Source: Patiria pectinifera (lineage: Eukaryota; Echinodermata; Asteroidea; Valvatida; Asterinidae). From it: a DNA stretch of 64,000 bases. The translations under genes were made by a program, and so were the position numbers. The stretch lies in NCBI GenBank assembly GCA_029964075.1, contig CM057136.1:8494001-8558000 (forward strand). Reading direction: 5' to 3'. Numbering within the stretch: position 1 is the stretch's first letter; every line of letters starts with the position of its first letter. Below, piece by piece: positions 1 through 12,403 of the stretch. The notes under the pieces were generated by a model, which was not told where the DNA came from, did no database searches, and was given only the letters and a program-made list of their open reading frames with translations.

Positions 1-436
1 GTCATCAAGTTTTTTTTGGGGGGGGGGGCGAATGAACCTCGTAGAAAAATAGGAAAATGTATCGATTAATTTTTTTTTACTAATTTAAATGACCAAACGA
101 TGAAAGCGATTGCCCATAAACGAATAAGAAACGAAAAGCATGGTTATACGTTACAAGCGCACGGATGTTCGCTAATTTAAATGCGGCAACCGTCAAAAGG
201 TTGCAAAGACTTAATTTAAGACTGCTACAAATTAAGTCTTGAATGCACAAAAACGAAATAGGATGTCCAAAAACGAAAACGAACATTCAGAGCAAAATCT
301 TGGCTGCCTAAAAATGAAATTGAATGAACCCAAAATGAAAAAGAAACTCACCACATGTGCAAAACTCACGCGAAATTTAATGGCTGATAATGAAACTGAT
401 TTTAAAAAAATCGGAAATTTGCCGGGAAAACCTATA
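1..436 (-). mobile_element. Partial inverted copy of the 1.65 kb TIR element (family E)
   Basis: This stretch is the reverse complement of the beginning of the elements at 1079 and 2959. It ends at 436 in the same terminal motif, read on this strand as GGGAAAACCTATA. The left side is cut by the window edge after a G-rich run. Open frames here are low-complexity and match no protein I know. Confidence 0.75.
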
Positions 437-1078
437 TTGAAAAGGAAGGCCTATTCTTGGCTGACTTCTTCATATTTTAAAAGGCATTGATCCAATTTTT
501 GTCTTCATACTCATTAACCAACGACTGAATCACCCCCTTTATCAGTACCTCCCTGTCTCATATCGTTTGAATATGTTTGCTTCTTCCAAATATCATTGCT
601 CCCTGTGACTTTCGGATCAGGAAGATGTACATGAATGTACACACTATGAGGTCTCATGCAGTAACTCTCTTGTTCGCCCGATTCTACCGGCCTTGCATTT
701 AAGTGCAAACTCATCATAACAAAAATCTACGATGGAGGAAAATTATTAAATTCATATTTAATAACCTATCGACAATACTGGTAAGCAATGAGGCAGAAAG
801 CAAGCGCTTGATGACTGCGTTCCTTTGTGTGTATTCCGATGGTTAATGTATTATATATGACATAACATAAAATACAGAAAGGCTTTTGGTGAAAATAATT
901 ATCCTTGGGTACGTCAGCCTATATTTGGATTTGGGGAATCTGCCACAACCCGGCTACCGTTTTAGAATCGTTCGAGCTTTTCTTTCTTTTCCAAGGACCG
1001 TCATTCTCAGCGACTTTTCTTCAACCTGTTCCCAGCTGGAATTTGAGACATGGAACGAAAATCAACCCTGATACAAAC
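437..1078. other. Unassigned sequence between two family E copies
   Basis: I see no recognisable gene. A 67-codon open frame on the minus strand (717 to 514) looks non-repetitive but has no convincing splice sites or known motif. The stretch is flanked by inverted copies of the same element. Confidence 0.5.
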
Positions 1079-2720
1079 TATAGGTTTTCCCGGCCAATTT
1101 CAGAATTTTCCGAAACATTTTCATTATCAGCCATTCAATTACGCGTGAGTTTTGCACATGCGATCAAATAGGGATTTCTTTTTCATTTTGGGGCATCCAA
1201 TTTCATTTTTAGGTAGCCAAGATTTTGCACTGAATGTTCATTTTCGTTTTGGTGCATTCTATTTTGTTTTGGTGAATTCAAGACTTACCTTGTAGCACTC
1301 TTAAATGAAGTCTTTGCTACCTTTTGACGGTTGACGCATTCAAATTAGCGAACGTCGGTGCGCTTATAGCGTATTATCATGCTTTTTGTTTCTTATTCGA
1401 TTATGGGCAATCACTGTCATCATTTGGTTATTCCAATTAATAAGATGTTTTACTGATACATTTTCCTATTTTGCTTCGAGGTAAATTTCTGCATAAAAAT
1501 CTTGGTGACTGCAAAATTTACAATGCAACAAGTTAACTGATATGAGGGATACAATATGTACCAAAATAATGAAATGAAAAGGGCTAAGATAATCATTTCT
1601 ACATGCTTAAACGTTTGATCAAGGGGCTTCTTTTAACGTTGACGAGTTTTTGACGTGCGAGACATCGGGGCATATACGTTTGGCAATAGTTGTACCATCG
1701 GGAACACTTCTCTTGGGTGATTTCTTATATGTTTTTTTTTCATGCTTGTGTCTGACCGAACACCAATTTAAAGGGCACATGCAAAGTTAATTCAAACGTT
1801 GAACACACATCTGTTTGTCACATTTAACCTTATTTTCAAGTTTCAAATTGTTTCATTTTGAAAGGTGTTTTTGGTGCCTTCTCCCTTTCTATGCTGATGC
1901 AAAGTTCGATATTCATGAGCAAAACTTCGATGTCATTCCGGGTAGATATGTTAACTGGCTATTTCAGCACAAAAATTTGCTAGAATTTTGGATATTTTTC
2001 TGTCATAAATTTCTTTTCTTTGATGATTCTTTTGCTCTGTCAGTACATGCCAGTAAGCTAATGAGCAATCCTTTCTCACTAATGGTTTCAATTAGCAAAA
2101 TTTGGGTAAATAATTTGAAAGAAAACCCCTCAACTGATCAGTGTCTACCTGAACTCACACCACAGCAACAGCGGGCTCAGTAATTCGGAAAAAGTATGTT
2201 AACTTGTAACTGTTAAAGACGTGCACTTTGCAATAAAACTAATCAATAAAGGATGTCAAAATAGTTTTCATACATTTCAAAGTTGTAGCAAAGTGCGCAA
2301 AATGTATTCCTGAGATAAATTAATTGCACGGCCCCTTTAATAAAGAAAGAGAGGGGTGTATTTACTGATTGAAGACATCGGATATGATTTACGACGAGAT
2401 AATTAAGAATGGTACATGTAGGAAGTCTTAAACATGCTTGACAAAATGTAAAATATGTTTGCCCATTAATGAAAATGAATGCACGATCAACCCCAGGCTA
2501 GTGATTCGGACGAAATTGAATGAACAGCGCGATACTTTTAATCTGAATGCATCATTTTACAGGAAGCTTAAATGCGATAGATTGCTCGGATAGTGAAATT
2601 GAATGATTCTTTTTGATTGTCGAATGGCGATCTGCATGATTTTTCAATTTCAATCTAAATGGAATTAGCCAGGCGCTAAATTGAATGAAAACTTGGTGAA
2701 ATTCGCCGGAAAAACCTATA
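1079..2720 (+). mobile_element. Non-autonomous TIR element, family E, copy 1
   Basis: It begins TATAGGTTTTCCCGG and ends with the inverse, CCGGAAAAACCTATA, giving imperfect terminal inverted repeats of about 24 bases. The interior is AT-rich with no transposase frame; the longest frame (122 codons at 1815-2183) shows no known motif. A second copy lies directly downstream at about 85% similarity by eye. The superfamily is unknown. Confidence 0.7.
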
Positions 2721-2724
2721 TTAT

Positions 2725-2958
2725 AAGATGGAATTTTGCGTCGGGGTGATATAAATCAAATTAGGTTTTGCCCTTCACCGACGTATACACAAATGTATAC
2801 TCAGTTTGTTACCTCCCGAGTGAAAGTTTGGAAAAAAATCACTCGGGTGATACTCGAACTCACGACCTCCTGCTTTCTAGTGCAGATGCCTTACCACTCG
2901 ACCACCGAGATCGGTTGGCTGGTTCGGATCTGATGTATAGCGGGGGTACCGAATAAAC
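2725..2958 (-). repeat. tRNA-related SINE-like unit, copy 1
   Basis: On the minus strand, 2912 to 2838 reads like a tRNA. It has an A-box-like GGTCGAGTGGTAAGG, a B-box-like GAGTTCGAGTATC and a run of T directly after, as in a pol III terminator. The unit follows family E copy 1, and a matching unit follows copy 2, so the composite was probably duplicated as a block. I do not think it is a functional tRNA because pairing of the arms is imperfect. Confidence 0.6.
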
Positions 2959-4572
2959 TATAGGTTTTCCCGGCGAATTTCCGATTTTTTTAAAATCAGT
3001 TTCATTATCTGCCATTCAATTTCGCGTGAGTTTTGCACATGTGGTCCAATTGCAGTTTCTTTTTCATTTGGGTTTCATTCAATTTCATTTTTAGGCAGCC
3101 AAGATTTGGCTGTGAATGTTCGTTTTCGTTTTCGGGCAGCCTATTTCGTTTTGGTGCATTCAAGACTTAACTTGTAGCAGTCTTAAATTAAGTCCTTGCA
3201 ACCTTTTGACGGTTGACGTATTCAAATTAGCGAACATCTGTGCGCTTATAACGTATAACCATGCTTTTCGTTTCTTATTCGTTTATGGGCAATCGCTTTC
3301 ATCGTTTGGTCATTTTAATTAGTAAGATTTTTTAATCATGTTTTTCCCTATTTTTCTCCGAGGTTCATTTCCCCCCCCCCCGAATTCTTGATGACTGTAA
3401 AATTTACAATGCTACAAATCAACTGATATGAGGGAAACAAGATGCAACGAAATAATGAATTGAAAGGGACTAAGATAAAAAAAAATTTCACTGTTGATCT
3501 TTTCTACTTGTTTAAACGTTTGATCAAGGGGCCTTTTTACGTTGACGATTTCTTGACGTGTAAGACTTTGGGACACGTATGTTTGGCAATGGTTGTACCG
3601 TCGGGAACACTTCTCTTGCGTTATTTCTTAAATGTTTTCTTGCGTATGTCTGACCGAACACTGACCATATTCACAGGGCCCATGCAAAGATTTCAATGCA
3701 AACCTTGAAAATACATCTTTGTGTCACATTTAACCTTATTTGCAAGTTTTATTTTCCACTTTCATGGGTGTTTTTGGTGCCTTCTCCGTTTTTATGCTAA
3801 TGCAAAGTTTCATATTCATTAGAAAACACGGCTATTTCAGCAACAAAAGTTGCTAGAATTTTTGATATTTTGCTGTCATAAATTTCTTTAATTTGGTGAT
3901 TATATGATGTGTCAGTACATGGCAGTAAGCCAATTACCAACCCTTTCCCACAAATGTTTTCAATTAGCAAATTTTGGATGAATAATTTGAAAGAAAAAAC
4001 CCTAAACTGAACAGTGTCTTCCTGAAATGACATCACAGTAACAGCATTAGTCCGGAAAAACATGGAACATTTTAAATGTTTGAAGAAGTGGACATTTGCA
4101 ATAAGATTAACCCAAAAAGTGTTGTCAAATGTGTAGTTTTCTTACATTTCACAGAGTTGCGCAAAAAGAATTCATGAGAAAAAAATTCCTTGCACATACC
4201 CTTTAATTAAGAAAGAAAGTCAATCTACGGTTTGAAGTCATCAAATATGATTTACGCTAAGGAATACGGACACGTATGAAGTCTTAAAAGATGTTTGACA
4301 AAATGTAAAACATGTTTGCCCATTAATGAAAACGAATGCCCGATCAACCCCTTACTAATGGTTCAGACGAAATTGAATGAACAACGCGATACTTTTAATA
4401 TGAATGCATCTTTGATAGGGACGAGTGAAGCTAAAAGGCGATAGAATGCTCGGATAGTGAAATTGAAGGATTCTTTTTGATTGTCGAATGCCGATCTGCA
4501 CGATCTTTCAATTTCAATCTAAATCGAATGAGCCAGGCGTTAAATTGAATGAAAACTTGGTGAAAACCTATA
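2959..4572 (+). mobile_element. Non-autonomous TIR element, family E, copy 2
   Basis: It starts with the same TATAGGTTTTCCCGG end as the copy at 1079 and follows it through its length, with small insertions and deletions. The right end is shortened to GAAAACCTATA. No transposase frame is present. The offset to copy 1 is about 1.88 kb. Confidence 0.7.
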
Positions 4573-4765
4573 TTATAAGATGAAATTTTGCGTCGTGGTG
4601 ACATAAATCAACTTAGGTTTTGCCCTTCACCGACGGTGGAAAAAATCACTCGGGTGGGACTCGACCCGCGACCTCCTGCTTTCTAGTGAAGATGTCATAC
4701 TACTCGACCACCCATCGAAGGGAATCCGTTGGCTGGTTCGGAGCTTTGATTCTGTTAGTATACGC
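4573..4765 (-). repeat. tRNA-related SINE-like unit, copy 2
   Basis: On the minus strand, 4716 to 4646 keeps the tRNA-like boxes of the unit at 2838-2912. It follows family E copy 2 with the same junction sequence, which supports duplication of the whole composite. Confidence 0.55.
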
Positions 4766-6085
4766 GGTGGGAACCAGTGAATGGCGATGGCACTGCACTG
4801 AACTGTCATGCTATGCCGCACGGAACATCGTATACGCGTACAGCGGCATGGCTTTGGTGCATTTTGATCACAAATGCGTCAGAACAATAAGCTTTTTCGT
4901 CCAGATTTATCATGTCAAGATGAAATAGTGGCTTTTGTAACGATTATAGTGTGTAATTCGAGCGTATCGGGCCGATACGCACGTTTGTACGTGGGGAGAA
5001 CATCTTGTTGTTGTTTTTTCTGAAGGAAAAGGGGGGGCATTCGCCCTCAACTCCCCCCCCCGCTGGATCCGCCCATGAACTTACAATTTTGTCACAAGTA
5101 AAATAGTACAATGTAAGCCGCCTCAAATAACTGCGTCATGCCATTATTCGTTGAGCAATCCACAGACTTACGCACTGAGAAACTTCCTTAAAATTGTCGT
5201 GACTGAAATGTTGCGCAACGTACATTATAAATGGTGGCCCGAGTGTTCTTACTATGTCATCGCATAAGGTTACATGAAATCGGCTGCAGGAATGAGATTG
5301 TCAAATAAAAAAGTCTGAAAATTGAAAGGTGTGAAAGATGCATATCTGTCTATGCATTTTCACCAAGGACCAAACTATAACCATGTGAACTTGAATCATA
5401 CTGGGTAAGTCAAAAAGAAAGTGACCTGGATTAATGATTTTGTATCTTAAAACCAATCTAATTTGACAAACTAATGAAGTACGTTTTAAAAGAGCATTTT
5501 TTTTTATATAAAAAGACAAAGGCAAAAGTAACGGTCCAGCCAAAATAACAAAACAGAATAAAAACAAGGCACACACTGAAATTAAGTAAGATCGATTGAT
5601 AAAATTGATAAAATTGACCTTAAAAGATGACACGGCCACCAAGAATAAGATATTGCAGGAGTACACAACAGACCCATACATAGTATGATATTGCATAAAG
5701 CACACTAGACCAGACATATTATGAAACTCAAGAATTTAATAAGCATGGTCTTGTATACTCATCTGAAAAGGTGGGTATATTAAAAAAGCTTTTTAAAAAT
5801 AGCAAATGTGAAGTTACAGGCCCCGTATACCTTAACAACGCACCTTTACGTATTAGACTAACCACACTAGTTACAATGTTAGTGACGTTTAAAATAATAA
5901 TATGAAATGTTTTCTTAAAAACTGTGATAAAGATCACACAACGTAACGTGAAAAGATGGTTATCGGCGCAATGCACTGTGAAAAAGCAGAACCGCGTTGA
6001 CGGCGCTACACGCAATGCATCAGCTGAAAATGCGTAGAAAAATGTCTAGTGGATATGATGCCGGATCCGGTTTTCTTTTAGTAGG
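4766..6085. other. Unassigned AT-rich sequence
   Basis: A run of C followed by GGATCCGCCC at 5050-5075 matches a junction that recurs across the window. Minus-strand open frames of 138 and 95 codons (5717 to 5301, 6015 to 5728) are rich in hydrophobic residues. They carry no motif I recognise and no splice or start context, so I do not call a gene. Confidence 0.5.
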
Positions 6086-6330
6086 CCGATGGGTGCACAC
6101 CAGTAAATAGGCCAAATATCCGTCCGCCGAGCTCATGAATACAAGTTATACACTCAAATTCTTCTATATTAGAGAGTTCTGAGAGCCATGGAATCGGGAG
6201 ATTCAAGAGATATGGCAATACACCTCTGGCCCGGACTTAGGGCTTCCAATTCAGAGCATTTTGGATGCAATCGGGCCCGAAAGTGGCGCAATTAAGCCAT
6301 AATGTGGAGGGATCCCTTTTCAAGATGGCT
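6086..6330. repeat. Dispersed repeat, copy 1 (second copy at 13066-13310)
   Basis: It contains the words CACCAGTAAATAGGCC, CCGTCCGCCGAGCTCATG and CAATCGGGCCCGAAAGTGG, in the same order and spacing as at 13066-13310. It is non-coding and its class is unknown. Confidence 0.75.
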
Positions 6331-6550
6331 ACTGTTCCACTTTGGGAAACATCACTAATGTTAGGGGTCGTTTTTATTTGGGTGAGAATGTCTCGAAAAG
6401 TCATGTCAACCCAACAAAAATTGAAAATAAAATGAAAGATTTTTCTGTGCAGCCTGAACACATGTGAGAGTTTTGAGTATTTTTAAAAGAATTTTGAAGT
6501 ATGGGCATTTACACTGTTGTCTATGGAAATTTATTTGATTGGGTGAACCC

Positions 6551-7062
6551 CAACCTCGTCCCCAGGGTGTCGAGCAGTACGCGCCCACCACTACCTGCTC
6601 TCTCACCCTGGTATTGGATCATTTGCATGTGCAAGATTTTTAAACACGTATGCAAATGAGGAACAGTCTGGTGCCTGGATATGCGTTACACATTAGCGTT
6701 TGTTTTTGTATGCGGTGTCTGGGGTAAAAACAGAGTCAATTCGTAGCAGCGCGAGCACGGCGTGAGTTACGAAAACACGATTTTTGAAATCAAACTGTTA
6801 CGATCTTATCGACACAACATGCAGTATCATATTTCATATTAATATGAGCAAATTGGAAAGGAAATTAGTATTTTCGAGAAGGCGTGGACGAATGATCGCG
6901 AAAACACGTACTGCACGTTGTGAATAATAGCACCAAGAACACGATAAAAATCCATTACTAGCCAATTGCGGTATCCAATCAGGATACATGAAGAAAGTTT
7001 CCTATCCAAGGTTTACTATTGGAAACGCGGTTGGAAATAAAGTAAGCACTGGGGACGAGGTA
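6551..7062 (-). mobile_element. TIR element family B, copy 1
   Basis: The ends CAACCTCGTCCCCAG and CTGGGGACGAGGT are inverted repeats. The body matches 35664-36178 and 36799-37316 in reverse orientation. It is flanked by GGGTGAACCC (6541-6550) and GGGTGCACCC (7063-7072), a target duplication of 9-10 bases with one mismatch. About 510 bases long with no protein, so non-autonomous. Confidence 0.85.
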
Positions 7063-7572
7063 GGGTGCACCCCTATACGATGTTAAGCCGGGAGATCTTA
7101 CAGCGCCCTCCTTGACGCATAATTATAGACGAGGAACAAAAAGAAATACTTTTCTGCAACTATGCGGAAAAGCCCACACAAAAAAACACAAAAAAAAAAC
7201 AATGGCTTTTCCGTTGATGGCGGAAAAGCCAATCTGCAAAGTTGGCGGAAAAGTCTGAAGTTCGAAAAGTTATTGCATTTCAAAAATTCGAATCATGGGA
7301 AAAACTCCATTGCACGGTCCTTTAAATGTCTATTCGATAAGATAAAGCTCGATTTTAAATATGATAAAAAGACTAACACTACAGTTACGTGGCCTACCAA
7401 TTTGCACACGGATCGCAAAACGCCAGCAAACAGATCATTTTAGAAATCTGGTTTTACAATCAAATGACTAATATTGCAAAAGAAAAACTCATGCTAGTTT
7501 TCTGAGATTTCCCTGTAAGACATCATGCTATAGTTGCCCTTTTAACAGATTTTATGGAGTAGAAATACTTAC

Positions 7573-7756
7573 CTTGTTTACCACGGCACTGTGCTCTGAA
7601 AGATGCGAAAGCCTTGTTACGAAGTGCGGTCAGATCATCACCGGGTGCAGCCTGGACCATGGCACTACACGTGTTCCCTCGCACAGGTAGAATAAAGAAG
7701 GAACTAAAAAGCCCCAAAGTCCAACTGAAGACCCACATTTTACGCGGGTTTTTCAT
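7573..7756 (-). CDS. Putative first coding exon of a secreted protein (partial gene)
   Basis: Reading from ATG at 7756, the exon encodes about 61 residues. A basic start (MKNPRK) is followed by a hydrophobic stretch (WVFSWTLGLFSSFFILPV), then an Ala/Asp-rich helix-like segment ending near AQCRGKQ. The frame runs into an excellent donor, G|GTAAGT, in phase 1. This resembles exon 1 of the discoidin gene at 30 kb: signal peptide, short helix, Cys near the end, phase 1 donor. A second in-frame ATG is at 7738, and the frame stays open upstream to an ATG at 7921, so the start is uncertain. Later exons would lie to the left but I could not find one in 7.5 kb of mostly repeats. The product is unknown. 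Confidence 0.5.
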
Positions 7757-7921
7757 GACCAGCCAGCAGGTCTTCACTTTGATATCTGCGATCAAAACGG
7801 GCAGAGCACCACTCCCTGGCACGATGAGCCTAATGTTTGGGATATCACTTGCTGTCGTCACATAGTTTCCACGGTAACCGTAACAATGGATATTGTTTGG
7901 CGTTGGTTCATCGACGATCAT

Positions 7922-8269
7922 GACAGAGCGAAACCCAATGTCATGTGACGTTCGGGATTATTTTATTTTCCCTTGGAGGAAATATTGTATGCAGCCTCAA
8001 AGCAACTTCTCAGCTATACAAAAATTACTTAAGAAACCAAGGCAATGTCGCAAAATATCTTGACCTATAACACATTTGGGAATACAGAGTTAATTTTGAC
8101 ACAGTACTTCAAAGGAGTCCCATTTTGTATGACATTTGCAATAAATCCATTTGTAATAGAGATGTGCTTTTCCAAACTAAAATAACGTTTTAAACAAGTT
8201 TCAATAGTGCAAGGGATGGTCTGCTATCGTTCATCTTCATCTTCTAAATGTGAAAACGACACAAAATAA
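7922..8269. other. Possible promoter side of the 7.6 kb exon; otherwise nothing recognised
   Basis: Read on the minus strand, an AT-rich block near 7955-7970 and a CGTCACATGAC motif near 7940 precede the open frame at 7921. These are suggestive only. The rest shows no gene or repeat I can name. Confidence 0.3.
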
Positions 8270-8794
8270 CCCAGCAGGCATTTTTGGTCGGTTTAACGTC
8301 TATCTGACGTCAGATTCCGACCAACTCCGACGTTGTTTTTTGGTTGCCGCCGTGGTTGTAAATGTAAGTTTTTTAGACGTTGAAATCCTGACTAAACTCT
8401 AACGTCGGTATGTGGTCAAAATTATGACGTCAGTCTGACCATGATTAACTGGTTACATGGACGTCAACAGGACGTCAGATTGTTGGTTGAATTTATGTCA
8501 GAATATGGTTGAAAGTGTAAGTTATTTAGACGTCGAAAACCTGACCGAAATCTAACGTCCGTTTATAGTCAAATTATGACGTCAGTCTGACCGTGATTTG
8601 ACTGGTTATATGGACGTCGACAGGACGTCGCGGTTGAAGTTATTTAGACGTCGAAAAATGACCAAATTATAACGTCTGTGTGAGGTCAAAATTGACGTCT
8701 ATCTGACCGTCGTAATAACGTCCTTTCAACGTTCGGATTTCATGGTTGAAGTTAGGTCAGTACATGGTTGCAAATGTAATTTTTGTAGACGTTG

Positions 8795-8968
8795 AACACT
8801 GTTATTTCGGTTGTGTAAAAATCAAACGGTTGTGTACTATATGAACCTAGCAACCTGTTGTGTAAACTGTTGTTTACACAACAGTGTAAAAATATTACAC
8901 AACGTGTTCATTTTTTTACACAACTGGTTGGCTAGGTTCATATAGTACACAACCGAAATAACAGTGTT
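8795..8968. mobile_element. 174-base MITE nested in family F
   Basis: The ends AACACTGTTATTTCGG and CCGAAATAACAGTGTT are inverted repeats extending through GTTGTGTA. An inner palindrome around GTTTACACAAC lies between them. It interrupts the ACGTC-rich left arm of the larger element, so it is the younger insertion. Confidence 0.8.
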
Positions 8969-10949
8969 AAGTTTTCTAACGTTAGTAAATACAGGCATGC
9001 AACTGAATATTTAGAAAAAACGAGGAAATTCCAAACCACACAAGACTTTGTACAGTGTTTTTCAATTTGTAATGGCATTCATGAGAAGTAAAAAACGAAG
9101 AAATCAGCAGATCCGAGGAAAAGTTGCATGCCTGTAAATAGTCTAATTACTGGCGTCAGTCTGACAGGTTTAAATAATGTCAATTAGAAACTTCAAATGT
9201 TCAATGTTGATGGGCCGATCAATTTTGACATCAGATTTCATTACCACAGTTCAACTTAATTTCGACATGAAATAAAAAAATAGACGTCGGTCTGAGCCTT
9301 TGAATCAAACACTGAATCACAACCAACGCAGACATGATCTCTAATCTCTTTTGTGAATATTTGTGCAGGTATAGAAGACATCAGGCGGTCGATGTTGATC
9401 CTGATGGTGCATGGTGCCACGTAAAGTAGGGCTTAGGTAGCGTATTCGTCTCCCTCAACTGACCAAAGCAGAGAGCTGGAAAAGGGAAAAAAATGAACAA
9501 CATTGTCAATTTTTTTGAATACCAACACATTTTTTAAATAATGGTGACTCGTAAATAATTAAAACAAAACAGATTTTTTTGAAGTGCAGCAGCAGTTTAA
9601 TTTTCAGAAATCCAAAAAAAGTATTAAAAATAATTCTTATGAAGAAGAAAAGTCGAAGCATAGGCCTATTTTAAGTCTAATGGGCAATTTCATGCGATGC
9701 TAAGAAACGAATATTACTGAAATTAATTAACGAAAACTTTGAAATCGCAAGCACCGTAACTTTCTTTATAATTATAAAAAATAATTAACATTTATTTAGC
9801 GCTTCATACGCCGTGTTTCTAAGCGCTTTGCAAAGACTATAACAAACCAATTATTATAGTAAATACTGGTATTAACAAAACATGACATAGAGTACACAAC
9901 AAAAGGAAAGTGGCATAATGTATCGTCATACGTGATTCCCAAACTCTGAACACTTTCAAAACTAGATTGAAAGCGTATAAAAATATCTGTATCAAAATAA
10001 AAGAGACATTCCGATCGTTTGAGTTAGGCCAGATGCGGAATATGTTGCGGTGCAGTTAAATTCACAATAAATTTAATATTCTAAATCTTCAATCAACACA
10101 GTACGTGGGGGAAACTCGTCTCATGTTGAGATATGCTTTAAAATGACCATTTTTCCTAGGCCTAAATAAAGATTGGACATATATGATGATGGAAGGCGGG
10201 CAGAACATGCATGACTGCTAAATAGTTTGGATTTTCTACTTCTTCAATGTTTAAATAAAGGGCACCGTTATATAGTGTAACTTTGTTTTTAAAATAAGAA
10301 ATGACAATAGCATCCAACATGTCTAGTCTTATAACTTTCTACAATGAAGTTGAGGTACTTTCCATGGAATTTTAATGTTACAACTGACATGACTGATAGG
10401 GAACATAATATAGATATAATAAAGATACAATTTCCAAACTATTGACCTTCAAAGAAATTGCAAATCCCTAACTCGGAAACATTCGCGTTTGAAACTTACC
10501 ATTTTCAGACATTGCAAAATCAGATCATCTTGCTTTTGGTTCAATCGAAATCTTGACTTGTGCTTGTCCTATACATCTTGATGTCGTATCTTGACTTGAA
10601 GTTAAGATCAGGGGTGGGAACATCTCCAATGTGTACAGTACTCCATCGCAGAACCAAATCTTGACAATATTGTTGAAAGGTGCACAAAACTTGTTCATTT
10701 TGGGCCAATATGTCTCTTCCCAAAGCTGCTTCAGTTATGACTGTTGTTTTAACGGATATTCAAACTGGCCAGACTAGTCGTACAGCATAGCAGTCCGGAG
10801 TTCGTTGGAATGCAAGAGGTCACACACAGGGCATACATATGCTTACGTGTAATACGTTTGGGCTATACGGTTTTCGCGCGCGCGGCACTTGGCTCTGGGC
10901 CAAGACAATTATAATTGGCGCGCGCCGCGGCTATTGTGAAAAAGTCGTC

Positions 10950-12390
10950 AAAACCGACGATATATTTTGGTTGAAACAATGATGATAACGACCGGACATC
11001 AATTTTATAACCATCAGCTAGCTGACCACAATTCAACGTCTTTTTTAGTCGTTCAAATTAATAAGGCGTCTGATTATTTCGTTTGGGAATTACGACGTTG
11101 CACATGCATTCTTTAATGACTTTTTAATTTTATTACGTGAAAAACGGACGTTATATTTTGGTCGAAACTATGACACACTATCGACGTAATGTAAATAACC
11201 AACAGCCGACCACAATTCAACGTCATTTTTGAGTTGCTGAAAAGACGTCAGAAAACGGACGTTTTATTTTGGGTAAAACCATGACATAACGATATAGTAA
11301 CCATGCACTTACCAGAAATCAACGTCGTTAATTGATTCGTTGAAATGACGTTAGAAAACGGACGTAATATCATGGTTGAAAACATGACCTAATAACGACG
11401 TCAATATTATAACCAGCAGCCGACCACAATTCAACGTCGCTTTTTAAGATGTTGAAATGACGTCAGAGAATGGACGTTGTGTTTTGGTTAAAAGCATGAC
11501 ATAAGTACGACGTCAGTTATTATAACCAACAGCCAACCACAATACAACGTCGATTTTGAGTCATTTGAACGACGTTAGAAAACGAACGTAATATCATGGT
11601 TGAAAACATGACTTAATAACGACGTCAAATATTATAACCAGCGGCCGACCATAATCCAACGTCATTTTTGAGTCGCTGAAAAGACGTCAGAGAACGGACG
11701 TTATATTTTAGGTAAAACCGTGACTTAATAATGACGTTAAATATTTTAACCATCAAACGACCAGAAATCAACGTCGTTATTTGATTCGTTGACACGACGT
11801 TAGAATACGGACGTAAAATCCTGGTTAAAAACATGACCAAATAACGACGTCATATATTATAACCAGCAGCCGACCATAATTCAACGTCACATTTTGAGTC
11901 GTTGAAAAAACGTCAAAAACGGACGTTGCATTTTAGTTAAAAGCATGACATAAGTACGACGTCGGATATGAAAACCAACGGCCAACCACAATTCAACGTC
12001 GTTTTTTGAGTTGTTGAAACGACGTTAGAAAGCAAACGTCATATCTTGGTTGAAAACATGACATAATTGCGACGTCGCGAAAGGAAACACAAAAATAACA
12101 ATAATACAACGTTGTTTTTCAGGCCGTTGTAAAGACGTTGACAAAACAACGTCATACCATGGTTGAAATTACGTTTGGTAATATTCCCGACCAAATTCCA
12201 ACTACATTTCGACGTTGTTGTTATGTAAAATTCTGACGTTAAATTGTCGACACTAAAGCAACGTCCGGCAGACGTTATAATGGCAACGTCGTCTTTTGGT
12301 CGACTAAAACAACGTTGATTTTCGGTTAGGTATGGTTGATCCGACGTTGCGACCATAATACAACCGTTAAACAACGTCAGTCTGACGGTC
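10950..12390. repeat. Tandem array, about 10 x 110 bases, right arm of family F
   Basis: The recurring core GACGT(C/T)AGAAAACGGACGT is seen near 11136, 11245, 11348, 11459, 11571, 11682, 11796, 11911, 12022 and 12133. Each is followed by a CAACGTC(G/A)TTTTTGAG-like word about 80 bases on. Units alternate between GACGTC and GACGTT forms, hinting at a two-unit higher-order period of about 220 bases. Confidence 0.8.
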
Positions 12391-12403
12391 GGTGCCTGCT
12401 GGG

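Larger units (their letters stand above)
8270..12403. mobile_element. 4.1 kb inverted-repeat element with ACGTC arrays (family F)
   Basis: The outer ends are exact inverted repeats, CCCAGCAGGCA (8270-8280) and TGCCTGCTGGG (12393-12403). Inside the left end, 8285-8790 is dense in GACGTC, AACGTC and ACGTCAG words. The right 1.4 kb (10950-12390) is an array of about ten units of roughly 110 bases, each with GACGT-AGAAAACGGACGT and CAACGTC motifs. The middle (about 9000-10920) is AT-rich, with no open frame long enough for a transposase. No clear target duplication is visible. A smaller MITE sits inside at 8795-8968. A non-autonomous DNA transposon with subterminal repeats is the best reading; the superfamily is unassigned. 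Confidence 0.75.

Noticed and set aside
514-717. 67-codon minus-strand frame, non-repetitive
   Set aside because: No recognisable domain, no good acceptor or donor, and it lies between inverted transposon copies.
2838-2912. Functional tRNA gene
   Set aside because: Box motifs are present, but stem pairing is poor and the unit is repeated with a transposon; a SINE head is more likely.
5301-6015. Two long hydrophobic minus-strand frames that could suggest a membrane protein
   Set aside because: Hydrophobicity comes from AT-rich codons; there is a stop between them, no motif and no start or splice context.
8285-12390. Regularly spaced repeats considered as a CRISPR array
   Set aside because: Units are degenerate, spacers are not unique, and the genome is eukaryotic; it is the subterminal array of a transposon-like element.
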